From positions 1,302,001 through 1,366,000 of the forward strand of contig NZ_CP033169.1 of the NCBI RefSeq assembly GCF_003691585.1: a DNA stretch of 64,000 nt. Reading direction: 5' to 3'. Shown here one piece after another: positions 53,741 to 61,873 of the stretch; position 1 is the stretch's first letter, and each line of letters opens with the position of its first letter. The translations under genes and the position numbers were made by a program. Source of the stretch: Biomaibacter acetigenes. Lineage in GTDB: Bacteria > Bacillota > Thermosediminibacteria > Thermosediminibacterales > Tepidanaerobacteraceae. Under the pieces are notes generated by a model. It was not told where the DNA came from. It did not search any database and saw only the letters and a list, made by a program, of their open reading frames with translations.

Positions 53741-55060
53741 ATGATTTTGAAAAATATTCTAATAAAATTCAGAATTAATACTTTACTTATTATTTTATTT
53801 TCTTTTGCAGCTTTTTTTGCAGGGAAAGTTTCAGGATTACCGGGGTATGTTTTTGAAGTTGTTATATGCCTGGGACTTGGGTCAGCGCTGTTTTTACTGT
53901 ATTTACTGACAGGGTGTATTGTGCAGTTCGATTCATACATAAGGAAATCAATGGCATCTGCTTCCGAAGATGGTGCAACAGGTAAGAGAGGTTTGTTTAT
54001 ATTTGAAGAACTGGCTCAAACCATAAAAGAATTCATAGACAGGGTTAAAGGGATTAAGCGCGAATTGAAAATAGTGTCCGAGGAGGCTGTATACTTATCC
54101 GAACAACTTTCCCGAAGTGTAAAGGATGCGGACAGCTCATACAACCAGATAGTGGAATCCATACAGAATGTGGCTGGAGGGGCAGAGCATCAGGCAACGC
54201 TTTCCGTAGAGTCAAAAGAGCGGCTATCGGATTTGCTGGACAAATCCAACAGTACTCTTGCCAGAGCCCAGAGAACTGGTAAGGGATTCAAGGCTTTGCT
54301 GGATGTTTTGAATAATTCTTCCGATACGGTAAAACTTCTTATGGAAAACATCACAGCAAGCAGCAGGCAAAGTGAAGCCTTTGCCAGGGATATGGGTGAA
54401 CTTACGGAAAAGAGCAGGAAGATAAGTGATATAACAGTCTCTGTGGAGAATGTGGCAGAACAGACTAATTTGCTGGCTTTAAACGCCGCCATTGAAGCGG
54501 CCCGGGCGGGAGAACACGGCCGGGGGTTTGCGGTGGTGGCGCAGGAAATAAGAAAACTGGCGGAAGAATCCAAGGTCCTGGCAAAAAACATCGGGGAAAT
54601 TCTCGGGGAAATGGTGGATGGAGTAAATAAAAACCTTGAAAATACCGAGAAAAATTTAGAACGGTCGAAGAAAGATGTAGCCCAGGCCCAGCAGACCAGG
54701 GTTGCCCTTGAAAATGTTTTTAATACTGCCTATGAACTGGAAAAGGAAATAGCAGAAATAGAGAAAAATGCATCCGGACAGGCTCAAGAAGTAACAAAGA
54801 TTGTGGATTCCTTCAATGATATTGTTAGAGTGACCGAGGAAACCTCGGCAGCCTCCCAGGAAGTTGCGGCAGCCAGCGAGCAGCAGAAAGCCACTCTGGA
54901 AGAACTTTCGCGCATGGCAGCATATCTCAAAGACACCCAGGCCAGATTGAACGAAATAATCAGGAGTTTCGGAAACGATATGGTCCTGGCGGAAGACAAG
55001 CAAAAAGCGGTAGAAAACCTTCTGGATGTTTTACGGAAAACGGCAGCGTCAAAGAAATAA
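53741..55060 (+). CDS. Methyl-accepting chemotaxis protein without an N-terminal sensor domain
   Basis: 439 residues. Two adjacent hydrophobic segments (about residues 11-31 and 35-60) with almost no loop between them anchor it, so there is no periplasmic ligand domain in the usual place. The cytoplasmic coiled coil has the universal hairpin tip [41 protein letters not shown] (around 54440-54570), which contacts CheW and CheA. The frame ends KTAASKK, where the next ORF begins in another frame; a one-base change near 55047 would continue into the PDC/Cache domain. AAGGAGG precedes the ATG. Confidence 0.9.
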   Translation: MILKNILIKFRINTLLIILFSFAAFFAGKVSGLPGYVFEVVICLGLGSALFLLYLLTGCIVQFDSYIRKSMASASEDGATGKRGLFIFEELAQTIKEFIDRVKGIKRELKIVSEEAVYLSEQLSRSVKDADSSYNQIVESIQNVAGGAEHQATLSVESKERLSDLLDKSNSTLARAQRTGKGFKALLDVLNNSSDTVKLLMENITASSRQSEAFARDMGELTEKSRKISDITVSVENVAEQTNLLALNAAIEAARAGEHGRGFAVVAQEIRKLAEESKVLAKNIGEILGEMVDGVNKNLENTEKNLERSKKDVAQAQQTRVALENVFNTAYELEKEIAEIEKNASGQAQEVTKIVDSFNDIVRVTEETSAASQEVAAASEQQKATLEELSRMAAYLKDTQARLNEIIRSFGNDMVLAEDKQKAVENLLDVLRKTAASKK

Positions 55061-55062
55061 GG

Positions 55063-55365
55063 ATAATGGACAGGAATGAACACAGGAAGGCATTTGAGCA
55101 TCTTCAGGCGGACCATCCTGAGTTTCAGATCCTTTATTCTGCTGCCAAAGGCAAGTTGTTTTATATAACCCGGCAGGTGGATATTGAGGATATTTCATTC
55201 AGGCCGTGGTATAGCGAAGCCATTAAAGGCAAATGTTATATTTCGGAGCCATATATACCGGTGGGGACCGATGATACCTGTATTACCCTTTCGGTTCCCA
55301 TATTAAACGAGAACAAGGAAACGATAGGAGTTTTGGCTTCGGATATAAAAGTAAGAGACATTTAA
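55063..55365 (+). CDS. PDC/Cache sensor domain, probable C-terminal part of the preceding chemoreceptor
   Basis: 99 codons from ATG 55066; the frame is open upstream into the receptor. FYITRQVDIEDISFRPWYSEAIKGKCYISEPYIPVGTDDTCITLSVPILNENKETIGVLASDIKV (recorded by key residues W/Y/D) is a PDC (Cache-like) small-molecule-binding fold, as in the YkuI C-terminal domain. No start signal or ribosome-binding site fits an independent protein, so it is most likely fused to the receptor and lies in the cytoplasm. It ends just before a terminator. Confidence 0.7.
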   Translation: MMDRNEHRKAFEHLQADHPEFQILYSAAKGKLFYITRQVDIEDISFRPWYSEAIKGKCYISEPYIPVGTDDTCITLSVPILNENKETIGVLASDIKVRDI

Positions 55366-55372
55366 ATTATGT

Positions 55373-55399
55373 AAAAAGGCGCAAAATGCGCCTTTTTTT
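55373..55399. terminator. Hairpin terminator between the chemoreceptor and fmdB-like gene
   Basis: AAAAAGGCGCA-AAA-TGCGCCTTTTTTT. It serves both convergent genes. An almost identical hairpin lies at 56074-56101. Confidence 0.88.
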
Positions 55400-55682
55400 A
55401 TCCTGCTTTCTTTTCGGTCTTCGTATCGGCTGAAGTGCTTGAACTTTCGGCCTTTCCGGCTTTTTCACCGATGTTTTCCACTGTTGAATGTTTTTTCTCA
55501 TCTTTGTGGACATAATCCGTGATATGGAATCCCGAGCCTTTGAAGACCAGGCCCACATTGGGGCTGATAAGCCTCCTTACAGGGCTACCGCAGGTAGGAC
55601 ATTTTTGTAAGGGGGCATCTTTTATGGATTGTTCTTTTTCAAAGTCACCGCATTTTTCGCATCTGTATTCATAAGTCGGCAT
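55398..55682 (-). CDS. FmdB family zinc-ribbon protein
   Basis: 94 residues from the ATG at 55682, which follows GGAGGG. PTYEYRCEKCGDFEKEQSI and PLQKCPTCGSPVRRLIS form the four-cysteine ribbon of the FmdB family, small proteins thought to be regulators or RNA-binding factors. The C-terminal 40 residues are a low-complexity K/E/S/T/A tail. Confidence 0.9.
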   Translation of the reverse strand: MPTYEYRCEKCGDFEKEQSIKDAPLQKCPTCGSPVRRLISPNVGLVFKGSGFHITDYVHKDEKKHSTVENIGEKAGKAESSSTSADTKTEKKAG

Positions 55683-55813
55683 GATCATCCCTCCGTTTTC
55701 CATGATGTTACAAAATGAATTACAAAATTTTATACAACTTTTTATATACAACTTTTTCCCCTTTTTGTCAAGGACTTGACCGGGTGCCCCGATACCTGGA
55801 TTTAATTATTTAA

Positions 55814-56074
55814 AAAATTTTTATATACAAAAGATATAGACTGGACCATTCCCTCAAAAGGAACCTGCCCCTGGCCATCGGCAGCATTTTTACTATTATC
55901 CCCGTGCTGGGATGGGCTCTGGAAGGACTAGTGGGAGCAGTGATAGGCATTATCGAGTGTGTCTTAGTAATCATCTATAAAGACGGCAGGAGGATGGGAG
56001 ACCGCTGGGCGAACACTCAGGTAATAAGTTCCGAAGCAAAGGAAGTAGGTAAAAAACCGGAACTCCTGGAATAA
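55814..56074 (+). pseudogene. RDD-family membrane protein C-terminal fragment
   Basis: The frame is open from 55814 without an ATG, GTG or TTG near the start. It encodes a basic segment (YKRYRLDHSLKRN), two membrane helices and KDGRRMGDRWANTQVI, the C-terminal motif of RDD proteins. The first RDD-bearing half is missing. Either a truncated relic or a protein starting at a non-standard codon (CTG 55841). Confidence 0.5.
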
Positions 56075-56101
56075 AAAAGGCGCAAGATGCGCCTTTTTTT
56101 A
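56074..56101 (+). terminator. Intrinsic terminator after the RDD-like fragment
   Basis: AAAAGGCGCA-AGA-TGCGCCTTTTTTT, a near copy of the hairpin at 55373. Confidence 0.88.
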
Positions 56102-56256
56102 GTAGAACTTTTTCATTTATCTAGGAAGCTGCTGAGATCCTGGCCTTGAGCGAACACCAGGCCGTCTTCTCTTCAAACTGCTTGTCGAGTAGTATATTTA
56201 TAAATAGTGACATTTATGATAAAATAGTTCTAGCGTTAATATGGGAGAGGGTAATT

Positions 56257-57651
56257 TTGACAGGACAGATACATAAGTTTAAAGTTTTTGACAAAAACAT
56301 TGTTTTGGATGTCAACAGCGGGTCGGTATTAGAAGTAGATGACCTGGTCTACGATGTTTTGGACTATTATGAAAAACTTGGCGCAGATGATATTATAAAA
56401 CAACTTGAAGGTAAGTATGAAAAGGCCGAAATTCTTGAAGCACTGTCGGAAATAGAAGAAATCAAGGGCGGACATATGATATATACCGAAGCGGACTTTT
56501 TTTCTGCCATAAAACAGATTAAAGGCAGACAGTATGTCAAGGCACTGTGTCTAAACGTAGCCCACGACTGCAATCTCCGGTGCAAGTACTGTTTTGCGGC
56601 CAAGGGGGATTATCACGGCAGGAGAGAGTTGATGTCAAAAGATGTGGGCAGGAATGCTGTGGATTTCCTGGTGGAGCATTCGGGAAATATCAATAACCTG
56701 GAGATAGATTTTTTTGGCGGGGAACCGCTAATGGCGCTGGATACGGTAAAAGAAGTGGTTTCATATGCCAGAAATATTGAAGAAAAATCCGGTAAAAAAT
56801 TTCATTTTACCATTACCACCAACGCCGTTCTTTTAAATGACGAAACGATAGATTATCTTCACGAAAATATGGACAATATTGTACTCAGCCTCGACGGACG
56901 AAAAGAGGTCAACGATCGTATAAGAGTCAGGGCCGATGGCTCTGGGTCTTACGATAAGATTGCTGCCAATATTAAAAAAATGGTGACATTGAGAGAGAAA
57001 GAGCATAAAGATTACTATGTGAGGGGCACTTTTACCAACAAAAACCTGGATTTTGCCGAAGATGTATTTCACATGGCAGATTTGGGCTTCAGGGAAATCT
57101 CCGTGGAGCCGGTGGTGGGCAAGGAAGGAGATTTGCTGCTGGCTGACGGTGATGAACAGGTTATATACCATCAGTATGAAAAAATTGCACGCGAATATTT
57201 GCGGAGGAGAAATTCCGGCAAAAATCCATTCAGATTCTATCACTTCAATGTGAACATATATCACGGTCCTTGCATATATAAGAGACTTGCGGCCTGCGGC
57301 GCCGGCAGGGAATACCTGGCGGTAACTCCGAGCGGAGACATATATCCATGCCATCAATTTGTGGGCCTTGATGAGTTTGTCATGGGAAATGTGTTTGAAA
57401 AAAAATTAAATGAAAATATAATAAAACGTTTTAAAGAAACTCATGTGTTTTCGAAACCTGAATGCTCCGGGTGCTGGGCCAGGTTCTACTGCAGCGGAGG
57501 GTGCAATGCCAACAATTATCAGATAAACGGAGATATGAACATACCCTATGACATGACATGCAAGCTGCAGAAAAAGAGGATAGAAATCGCAATTTATCTT
57601 GGTATAGCAGGCACTAAAAGAGATATGAAACAGGTCAATACCCTTTGCTAA
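56257..57651 (+). CDS. scfB: SCIFF peptide radical SAM/SPASM thioether maturase
   Basis: 464 residues. An N-terminal PqqD-like peptide-recognition domain (IHKFKVFDKNIVLDVNSG...VLDYYEK) is followed by the radical SAM CxxxCxxC motif CNLRCKYCFAAKG (about residue 102) and the GGEPL motif. The C-terminal SPASM/twitch cysteines for two more Fe-S clusters are GPCIYKRLAACGAG, YPCHQFVG, CSGCWARFYCSGGCNAN. The enzyme crosslinks Cys side chains to the alpha carbon of Thr in the six-cysteine SCIFF peptide. TTG 56257 (GGGAGAGGG upstream) is the natural start. The substrate gene scfA, usually immediately upstream, is not visible. Confidence 0.93.
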   Translation: MTGQIHKFKVFDKNIVLDVNSGSVLEVDDLVYDVLDYYEKLGADDIIKQLEGKYEKAEILEALSEIEEIKGGHMIYTEADFFSAIKQIKGRQYVKALCLNVAHDCNLRCKYCFAAKGDYHGRRELMSKDVGRNAVDFLVEHSGNINNLEIDFFGGEPLMALDTVKEVVSYARNIEEKSGKKFHFTITTNAVLLNDETIDYLHENMDNIVLSLDGRKEVNDRIRVRADGSGSYDKIAANIKKMVTLREKEHKDYYVRGTFTNKNLDFAEDVFHMADLGFREISVEPVVGKEGDLLLADGDEQVIYHQYEKIAREYLRRRNSGKNPFRFYHFNVNIYHGPCIYKRLAACGAGREYLAVTPSGDIYPCHQFVGLDEFVMGNVFEKKLNENIIKRFKETHVFSKPECSGCWARFYCSGGCNANNYQINGDMNIPYDMTCKLQKKRIEIAIYLGIAGTKRDMKQVNTLC

Positions 57652-57762
57652 AAAAAGGCGGATTTTATCACTGCCATTGGAGAATCGGCGGGCTCTTGTT
57701 GTAATTTAATGGGCATGATGTTATGCTTTATATGACTCGAACATATTATGTGTGGAGGAAAT

Positions 57763-58950
57763 ATGAATAATTTTATATTACCGCTTGTTTTGATTTCACT
57801 GGGCCATTTTTTTATTGATTTTTATGGGAATATTTTACCCGGTTTGATGCCTGCCATAACAAAAAACCTGGGTTTATCCATGACTTTATCGGGACTGCTG
57901 TTTACTATGCTTTCCATCACTTCTTCCTGGTTACAGCCATTCTTCGGATACCTGGGGGGCAGATTTAGAGCCCCGTTGGTTCTGGCGATTTCGGTAATGA
58001 TTTCCGCTGTTTTCATGGCCATGGTTGGGGTGGCAAACAGCTATATATTCCTGCTGGTGATGGTAACACTCGCAGGTATTGGCTCTTCACTATATCATCC
58101 CATAGGTTCTGTTTCCATTGCTACCCTGTCTACAAAAAACCAGGGTTTCATCATGGCTTTATATATTACAGCCGGCACTGTGGGTATGACCCTGGCTCCC
58201 ATTTCAGCTACCCTTTCCAAGAACGCGTTTGGGTTTAAAGGACTTCTTCTTCTTGGATTGCCTGGTATAACTGCGGGCATAATAATGTTGATTTATAAAA
58301 ATCAATTGAGCAGTCCCGGCAGTCTAAAGATAAGTCCCGATCGGCGCTCAAGCTTATTCCACACCCATTTTAAATATCTGGTACTGATGGTAATAGTGGT
58401 AGGGTTCAGGACGTGGGTATTAAGCACTTTTACCATATATACTACCATGTTCTATGTTTCGAGAGGGCTCTCAGAAGCGGCAAGCTCGGGGATCCTTTCG
58501 CTTTTTCTATTATTTCAGAGCATAGGTGGTATAGCCGGAGGCTTTGTTTCCGACCGGATTGGAGTTAAAAAGACCCTTATATATTCAGCGCTTGTTTCCA
58601 TTATATGTCTGGTAGTATTCTTCAATATCCAGGGTCCGGTTTCCATCGCCTGTTTACTATTGAGCGGAGCTTTGATTCAATCGGCATTTCCAGGGTCGGT
58701 GGTCCTTGCCCAGAGGTTGTACCCGCAAAATCCGAGCATTGCCACAGGTTTTATGCAGGGCTTTACCTTTGGCATGGGAGGACTCGGGGGACTATTCACG
58801 GGAGTTCTTTCCGATGCCCTGGGCGGGAATCTGTTTATTGCCATGATGAGTACCATTGCCTTTCTGGGGGTTTCCCTGGCGGGCAGCCTGATGGTTCCGA
58901 TGACCGGTGAAAATCAAACAAAAGGTATTGAAGAAATTGGTGTAAATTAA
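57763..58950 (+). CDS. MFS transporter, fosmidomycin-resistance (Fsr) type
   Basis: 395 residues, twelve hydrophobic segments. The N-terminus (LVLISLGHFFIDFYGNILPGLMPAI) and PFFGYLGGRFRAP loop match the Fsr-like exporter branch of the major facilitator superfamily; the central loop KNQLSSPGSLKISPDRRS divides two six-helix halves. Start ATG 57763 follows GTGGAGG. The substrate in this organism is unknown. Confidence 0.88.
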   Translation: MNNFILPLVLISLGHFFIDFYGNILPGLMPAITKNLGLSMTLSGLLFTMLSITSSWLQPFFGYLGGRFRAPLVLAISVMISAVFMAMVGVANSYIFLLVMVTLAGIGSSLYHPIGSVSIATLSTKNQGFIMALYITAGTVGMTLAPISATLSKNAFGFKGLLLLGLPGITAGIIMLIYKNQLSSPGSLKISPDRRSSLFHTHFKYLVLMVIVVGFRTWVLSTFTIYTTMFYVSRGLSEAASSGILSLFLLFQSIGGIAGGFVSDRIGVKKTLIYSALVSIICLVVFFNIQGPVSIACLLLSGALIQSAFPGSVVLAQRLYPQNPSIATGFMQGFTFGMGGLGGLFTGVLSDALGGNLFIAMMSTIAFLGVSLAGSLMVPMTGENQTKGIEEIGVN

Positions 58951-58970
58951 TTTTATCAAGGGGTGTTTAC

Positions 58971-59300
58971 ATGAGCGGTGTTAAGTCTTTGGGTTTATTA
59001 AGGGAAGCTTGGGTTGCTTTGAAGTATATGCTAGACCCTGCGATACCCTTAAATCAGAAAATATGGGTTATTGTTTCACTGCTTTATCTCGTTTCTCCGG
59101 TGGATTTTATGCCCGACCCCATTTTTGGAATAGGGATTATAGATGACATAGTAGTTATATTGTTGATGCTTTCTTTCATGGCCGGCAGGCTAAAGAAATA
59201 TGATGAAAACAAAAACGATTCCCGTCGTGGGCAAAAACAAAGGGAGGCCCAGGACGCCATCGACGTGGAGTATGAAGTGATTGATGATGATAAAAAATAA
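58971..59300 (+). CDS. YkvA family DUF1232 protein
   Basis: 109 residues. The DUF1232 signature is PLNQKIWVIVSLLYLVSPVDFMPDPIFGIGIIDDIVVILL: a membrane helix, the SPVDFxPD motif and a second helix. A charged cytoplasmic tail follows. Function is unknown. AAGGGG lies 8 bases before the ATG. Confidence 0.92.
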   Translation: MSGVKSLGLLREAWVALKYMLDPAIPLNQKIWVIVSLLYLVSPVDFMPDPIFGIGIIDDIVVILLMLSFMAGRLKKYDENKNDSRRGQKQREAQDAIDVEYEVIDDDKK

Positions 59301-59302
59301 AA

Positions 59303-59346
59303 TCGAGGCTGCGCAAATCAAAGTTTTGCGAAGCCGCCTCTTTTTT
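59303..59346. terminator. Bidirectional terminator between ykvA-like gene and iadA
   Basis: GAGGCTGCGCAAA pairs with TTTTGCGAAGCCGCCTC, flanked by A and T tracts. The stop codon of iadA lies in the loop. Confidence 0.85.
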
Positions 59347-60517
59347 CAAAAGTCCCGAAAACCTTCGGGACTTTATTTTCCACCATTATCCTTCCTTTAC
59401 ATATAACGGTATGAATATCAAGGTCTTGCGTTAGCAGCACCATATCCGCATCCAGGCCTTCCTTTATTTCACCTTTATGGTCCGATAACTTTAAAGCACC
59501 GGCTACATTGCGGGTGATGGGACATAGGGCCTTTTCCAGGTCAAGCCCTTCCTGTTTTACAAGGTCCATGGTTTCCTGCCACAAAGTTTTTACAGAACCT
59601 ATTCCCAGTCCGACTAATTTACCGTTTTGGTTAAATATGGGTGAACTGCCGTTACCGTCAGAGCTCAGGGTTATCTGTGAAAGGGGGACACCTTCATCCA
59701 GGAGGGTTTTTATGGCTTTGCTGGGCTTTATAGGATTTTTATCCTGTTCATAAGGGAATATCCCACTGGTTATATCTATGAACCCCCCCATTTTACCAAA
59801 TTTTATTGCATCTTCAAAAAGATACGGATTGCGGTTGAGATGTGTGGGTATCACTTGAGTGATAGGGATTTCGATGGTTTTGAACAGATTGAATAAAGGC
59901 TCCATTTTTGTGCGGTCGTCGCCGAAGTGTACATGCACCACACCTGCCTTGCCGCTGATAATTCCACCTACCCGGGCTTCAGAAATGAGCCTCGCTAATT
60001 CCCGCTCACTGGGATGGGAAGAACGGTGGTCTGATACGGCAATTTCCCCCACACCAATGATTTTATCGATTAAAACGATATCTGATCTGGCACTACCGGT
60101 TATGGTCCTGGTAGGGACTTCATAAGCTCCTGTATAGATCAGGGCAGAAATCCCTTCGGCCTCCAGACCTCTGGCTTTTGCCAGTAGCTCGGGGATGGAA
60201 CGTGTAGTGCCGTCGGTACCCAGTAAACCTATGACACAGGTTATACCCGCCGTGGTAAGGTGGCTTAGTTGAATTTCAGGGGTTCTATTTTGAAAGCCTC
60301 CCTCACCGCCACCGCCTGTGATATGGACATGGCCGTCGATAAAACCCGGCGCACAAATTGAACCGTCGGCATCTATTATCGTGACATCGCCGAAATCTCC
60401 GGGGATATGGATTTCCCCGGCAATCTTTAAAATTTTGCCACCGCCAATAAAAATATCTTTTTTGCCCAGGTGTTCGGGGCTGTAAACATCCGCCTGCCTT
60501 ATCAGTGTCATCATCAT
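59318..60517 (-). CDS. iadA: Beta-aspartyl (isoaspartyl) dipeptidase
   Basis: 399 residues, amidohydrolase superfamily, normal length. It cleaves isoAsp dipeptides arising from protein damage. Metal ligands and active-site residues are visible as CAPGFIDGHVHITGGGGEGG (H-x-H), SDHRSSHPSERE, VVHVHFGDD, and SSDGNGSSP (Asp). AAAGGATG precedes the ATG at 60517; the upstream ATG 60523 overlaps this site. Confidence 0.95.
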   Translation of the reverse strand: MMMTLIRQADVYSPEHLGKKDIFIGGGKILKIAGEIHIPGDFGDVTIIDADGSICAPGFIDGHVHITGGGGEGGFQNRTPEIQLSHLTTAGITCVIGLLGTDGTTRSIPELLAKARGLEAEGISALIYTGAYEVPTRTITGSARSDIVLIDKIIGVGEIAVSDHRSSHPSERELARLISEARVGGIISGKAGVVHVHFGDDRTKMEPLFNLFKTIEIPITQVIPTHLNRNPYLFEDAIKFGKMGGFIDITSGIFPYEQDKNPIKPSKAIKTLLDEGVPLSQITLSSDGNGSSPIFNQNGKLVGLGIGSVKTLWQETMDLVKQEGLDLEKALCPITRNVAGALKLSDHKGEIKEGLDADMVLLTQDLDIHTVICKGRIMVENKVPKVFGTFEKRGGFAKL

Positions 60518-60559
60518 GCTCATCCTTTTGCCGTATTTTTGATATGAAGGTAAAATTTG

Positions 60560-60588
60560 TTGATTTTAACCAGGTTAAAGGCTATAAT
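60560..60588 (+). promoter_or_regulatory. Sigma-A promoter before the ECF subunit gene
   Basis: TTGATT, a 17-base spacer and TATAAT, 42 bases upstream of the TTG/ATG region at 60630. Confidence 0.7.
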
Positions 60589-60629
60589 TATATATAGCAT
60601 ATATAGCTTAAATCATAGGGGGTATAAAA

Positions 60630-61148
60630 TTGAGCGGTAAGATTAAGTTTATTACCAGAACCGCCATACTATTAGCATTGACCGTGGCCTTTCAGAGCCT
60701 GAAACTCGGCCAGTTCTTTACGGGACCGCTAGTAAATGCGGTCCTATTTATCTCAGCATGCGCCGTGGGATGGCCGGCCGGTGTTGTCATCGGTGCCGTC
60801 ACACCGTGGATCGCGCTTCTTGTTGGCATTTTAAAACCTGTACTGGCACCGGCAGTACCATTTATAATGCTCGGAAACGCCGTGCTGGTAGTAGTATTTT
60901 CATTTTTAAAACCTTTTAATTCATATGTGGCAGTTCTGGCATCATCTATTTCCAAATTTGGAGTTTTATACCTGGCTACAAGGTTCCTGCTTGATTTAAA
61001 TCCCAGGATTTCTTCTGCACTGCAGTTTCCACAGCTTATAACGGCATTTGCAGGCGGTGTTCTGGCTCTAATTGTGATTTCCGCCCTGAATTCTTTTGGC
61101 GTTGCCCCAAAACTTGGTAAGATAACTAGAAAAATACAAAAACTGTAA
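60630..61148 (+). CDS. ECF transporter S component (substrate unknown)
   Basis: 172 residues with five to six membrane helices, resembling the vitamin-binding S subunits of energy-coupling factor transporters: IKFITRTAILLALTVAFQSLKLGQFFTGPLVNAVLF at the N-terminus and the glycine-rich AVGWPAGVVIGAVTPWIALL. No riboswitch was found upstream that would reveal the substrate. GGGGGT lies 8 bases before the start, which is TTG. Confidence 0.8.
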   Translation: MSGKIKFITRTAILLALTVAFQSLKLGQFFTGPLVNAVLFISACAVGWPAGVVIGAVTPWIALLVGILKPVLAPAVPFIMLGNAVLVVVFSFLKPFNSYVAVLASSISKFGVLYLATRFLLDLNPRISSALQFPQLITAFAGGVLALIVISALNSFGVAPKLGKITRKIQKL

Positions 61149-61359
61149 AATGAATGACAGACTATGACAGAATATGACAATTTTTTCAAAAAATGTTTAA
61201 TAATAGATATATAATGAGAAATTTCAGCGGAAAATACAGGACAATGGAATTTTATGGCTATAATGGGATAAACCGGTCGTGAGTTAATTTGAATATACTT
61301 ATTTACTGTGATAGAATCACTTCGTGTTGTTAATTTATGAATTAGGAGAGATGACCCAT

Positions 61360-61551
61360 ATGACACGAAGTTTATCCCATGAGATTAATAAGCTGAAGAT
61401 AGAGCTTTATGAAACTCTAGACCTTGAAAAGACCCTTAACGGCCATAGAGCATATCTTTTGAGCCTCAAACTGGACAAACTCATATATGAATATTATACT
61501 GGTTTGAGTAAAAGAGTACAGAAAAATGTAGAAGCAAATATGAATTATTAA
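61360..61551 (+). CDS. Spo0E-like sporulation regulatory protein
   Basis: 63 residues from ATG 61360 (GGAGAG about 8 bases upstream). Spo0E-type aspartyl phosphatases dephosphorylate Spo0A~P and hold back sporulation. The helical hairpin with INKLKIELYETLD...LLSLKLDKLIYEYY contains the conserved SxxLDxLI-like motif. Together with SpoIIM it supports a spore former. Confidence 0.82.
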   Translation: MTRSLSHEINKLKIELYETLDLEKTLNGHRAYLLSLKLDKLIYEYYTGLSKRVQKNVEANMNY

Positions 61552-61602
61552 CCCTCTCTTTTGGAAAACTAAACAGAGCATTTTAATTTGGAGGGTTTTA
61601 AA

Positions 61603-61773
61603 ATGGCATATGTAATAAACAATGAATGTATAGCCTGTGGTTCCTGCGAGCCCGAATGTCCAACCGATGCTATTAGTGAGGGCAAGATTTACAAGATAGA
61701 TCCTGAAAAATGTATAGAGTGCGGCGCTTGTGCCGATGTATGTCCGGTAACTGCCATTTCGCCTGAAGAATAA
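61603..61773 (+). CDS. 2[4Fe-4S] ferredoxin
   Basis: 56 residues, classical clostridial ferredoxin. Two cluster motifs are complete: CIACGSCEPECPTDAI and CIECGACADVCPVTAI. It is a low-potential electron carrier for hydrogenase, pyruvate oxidation and radical SAM enzymes. GGAGG lies 9 bases before ATG 61603. A terminator overlaps the stop, so it is transcribed alone. Confidence 0.97.
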   Translation: MAYVINNECIACGSCEPECPTDAISEGKIYKIDPEKCIECGACADVCPVTAISPEE

Positions 61774-61800
61774 AATCCTTGTAAAAACAAGGATTTTTTA
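61773..61800 (+). terminator. Terminator of the ferredoxin gene
   Basis: AAATCCTTG-TAAAAA-CAAGGATTTTTTA. Confidence 0.9.
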
Positions 61801-61873
61801 ATTTAAAACATTTTTGACAGGCAATGTTAACTCATATATAATTTTTATTAGAAAAATAAGAGGGGTGTCTTGG

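Noticed and set aside
55373-56101. Two nearly identical hairpins flanking 0.7 kb, considered as ends of a mobile element
   Set aside because: Both are ordinary intrinsic terminators with T tracts; no target duplication or transposase between them.
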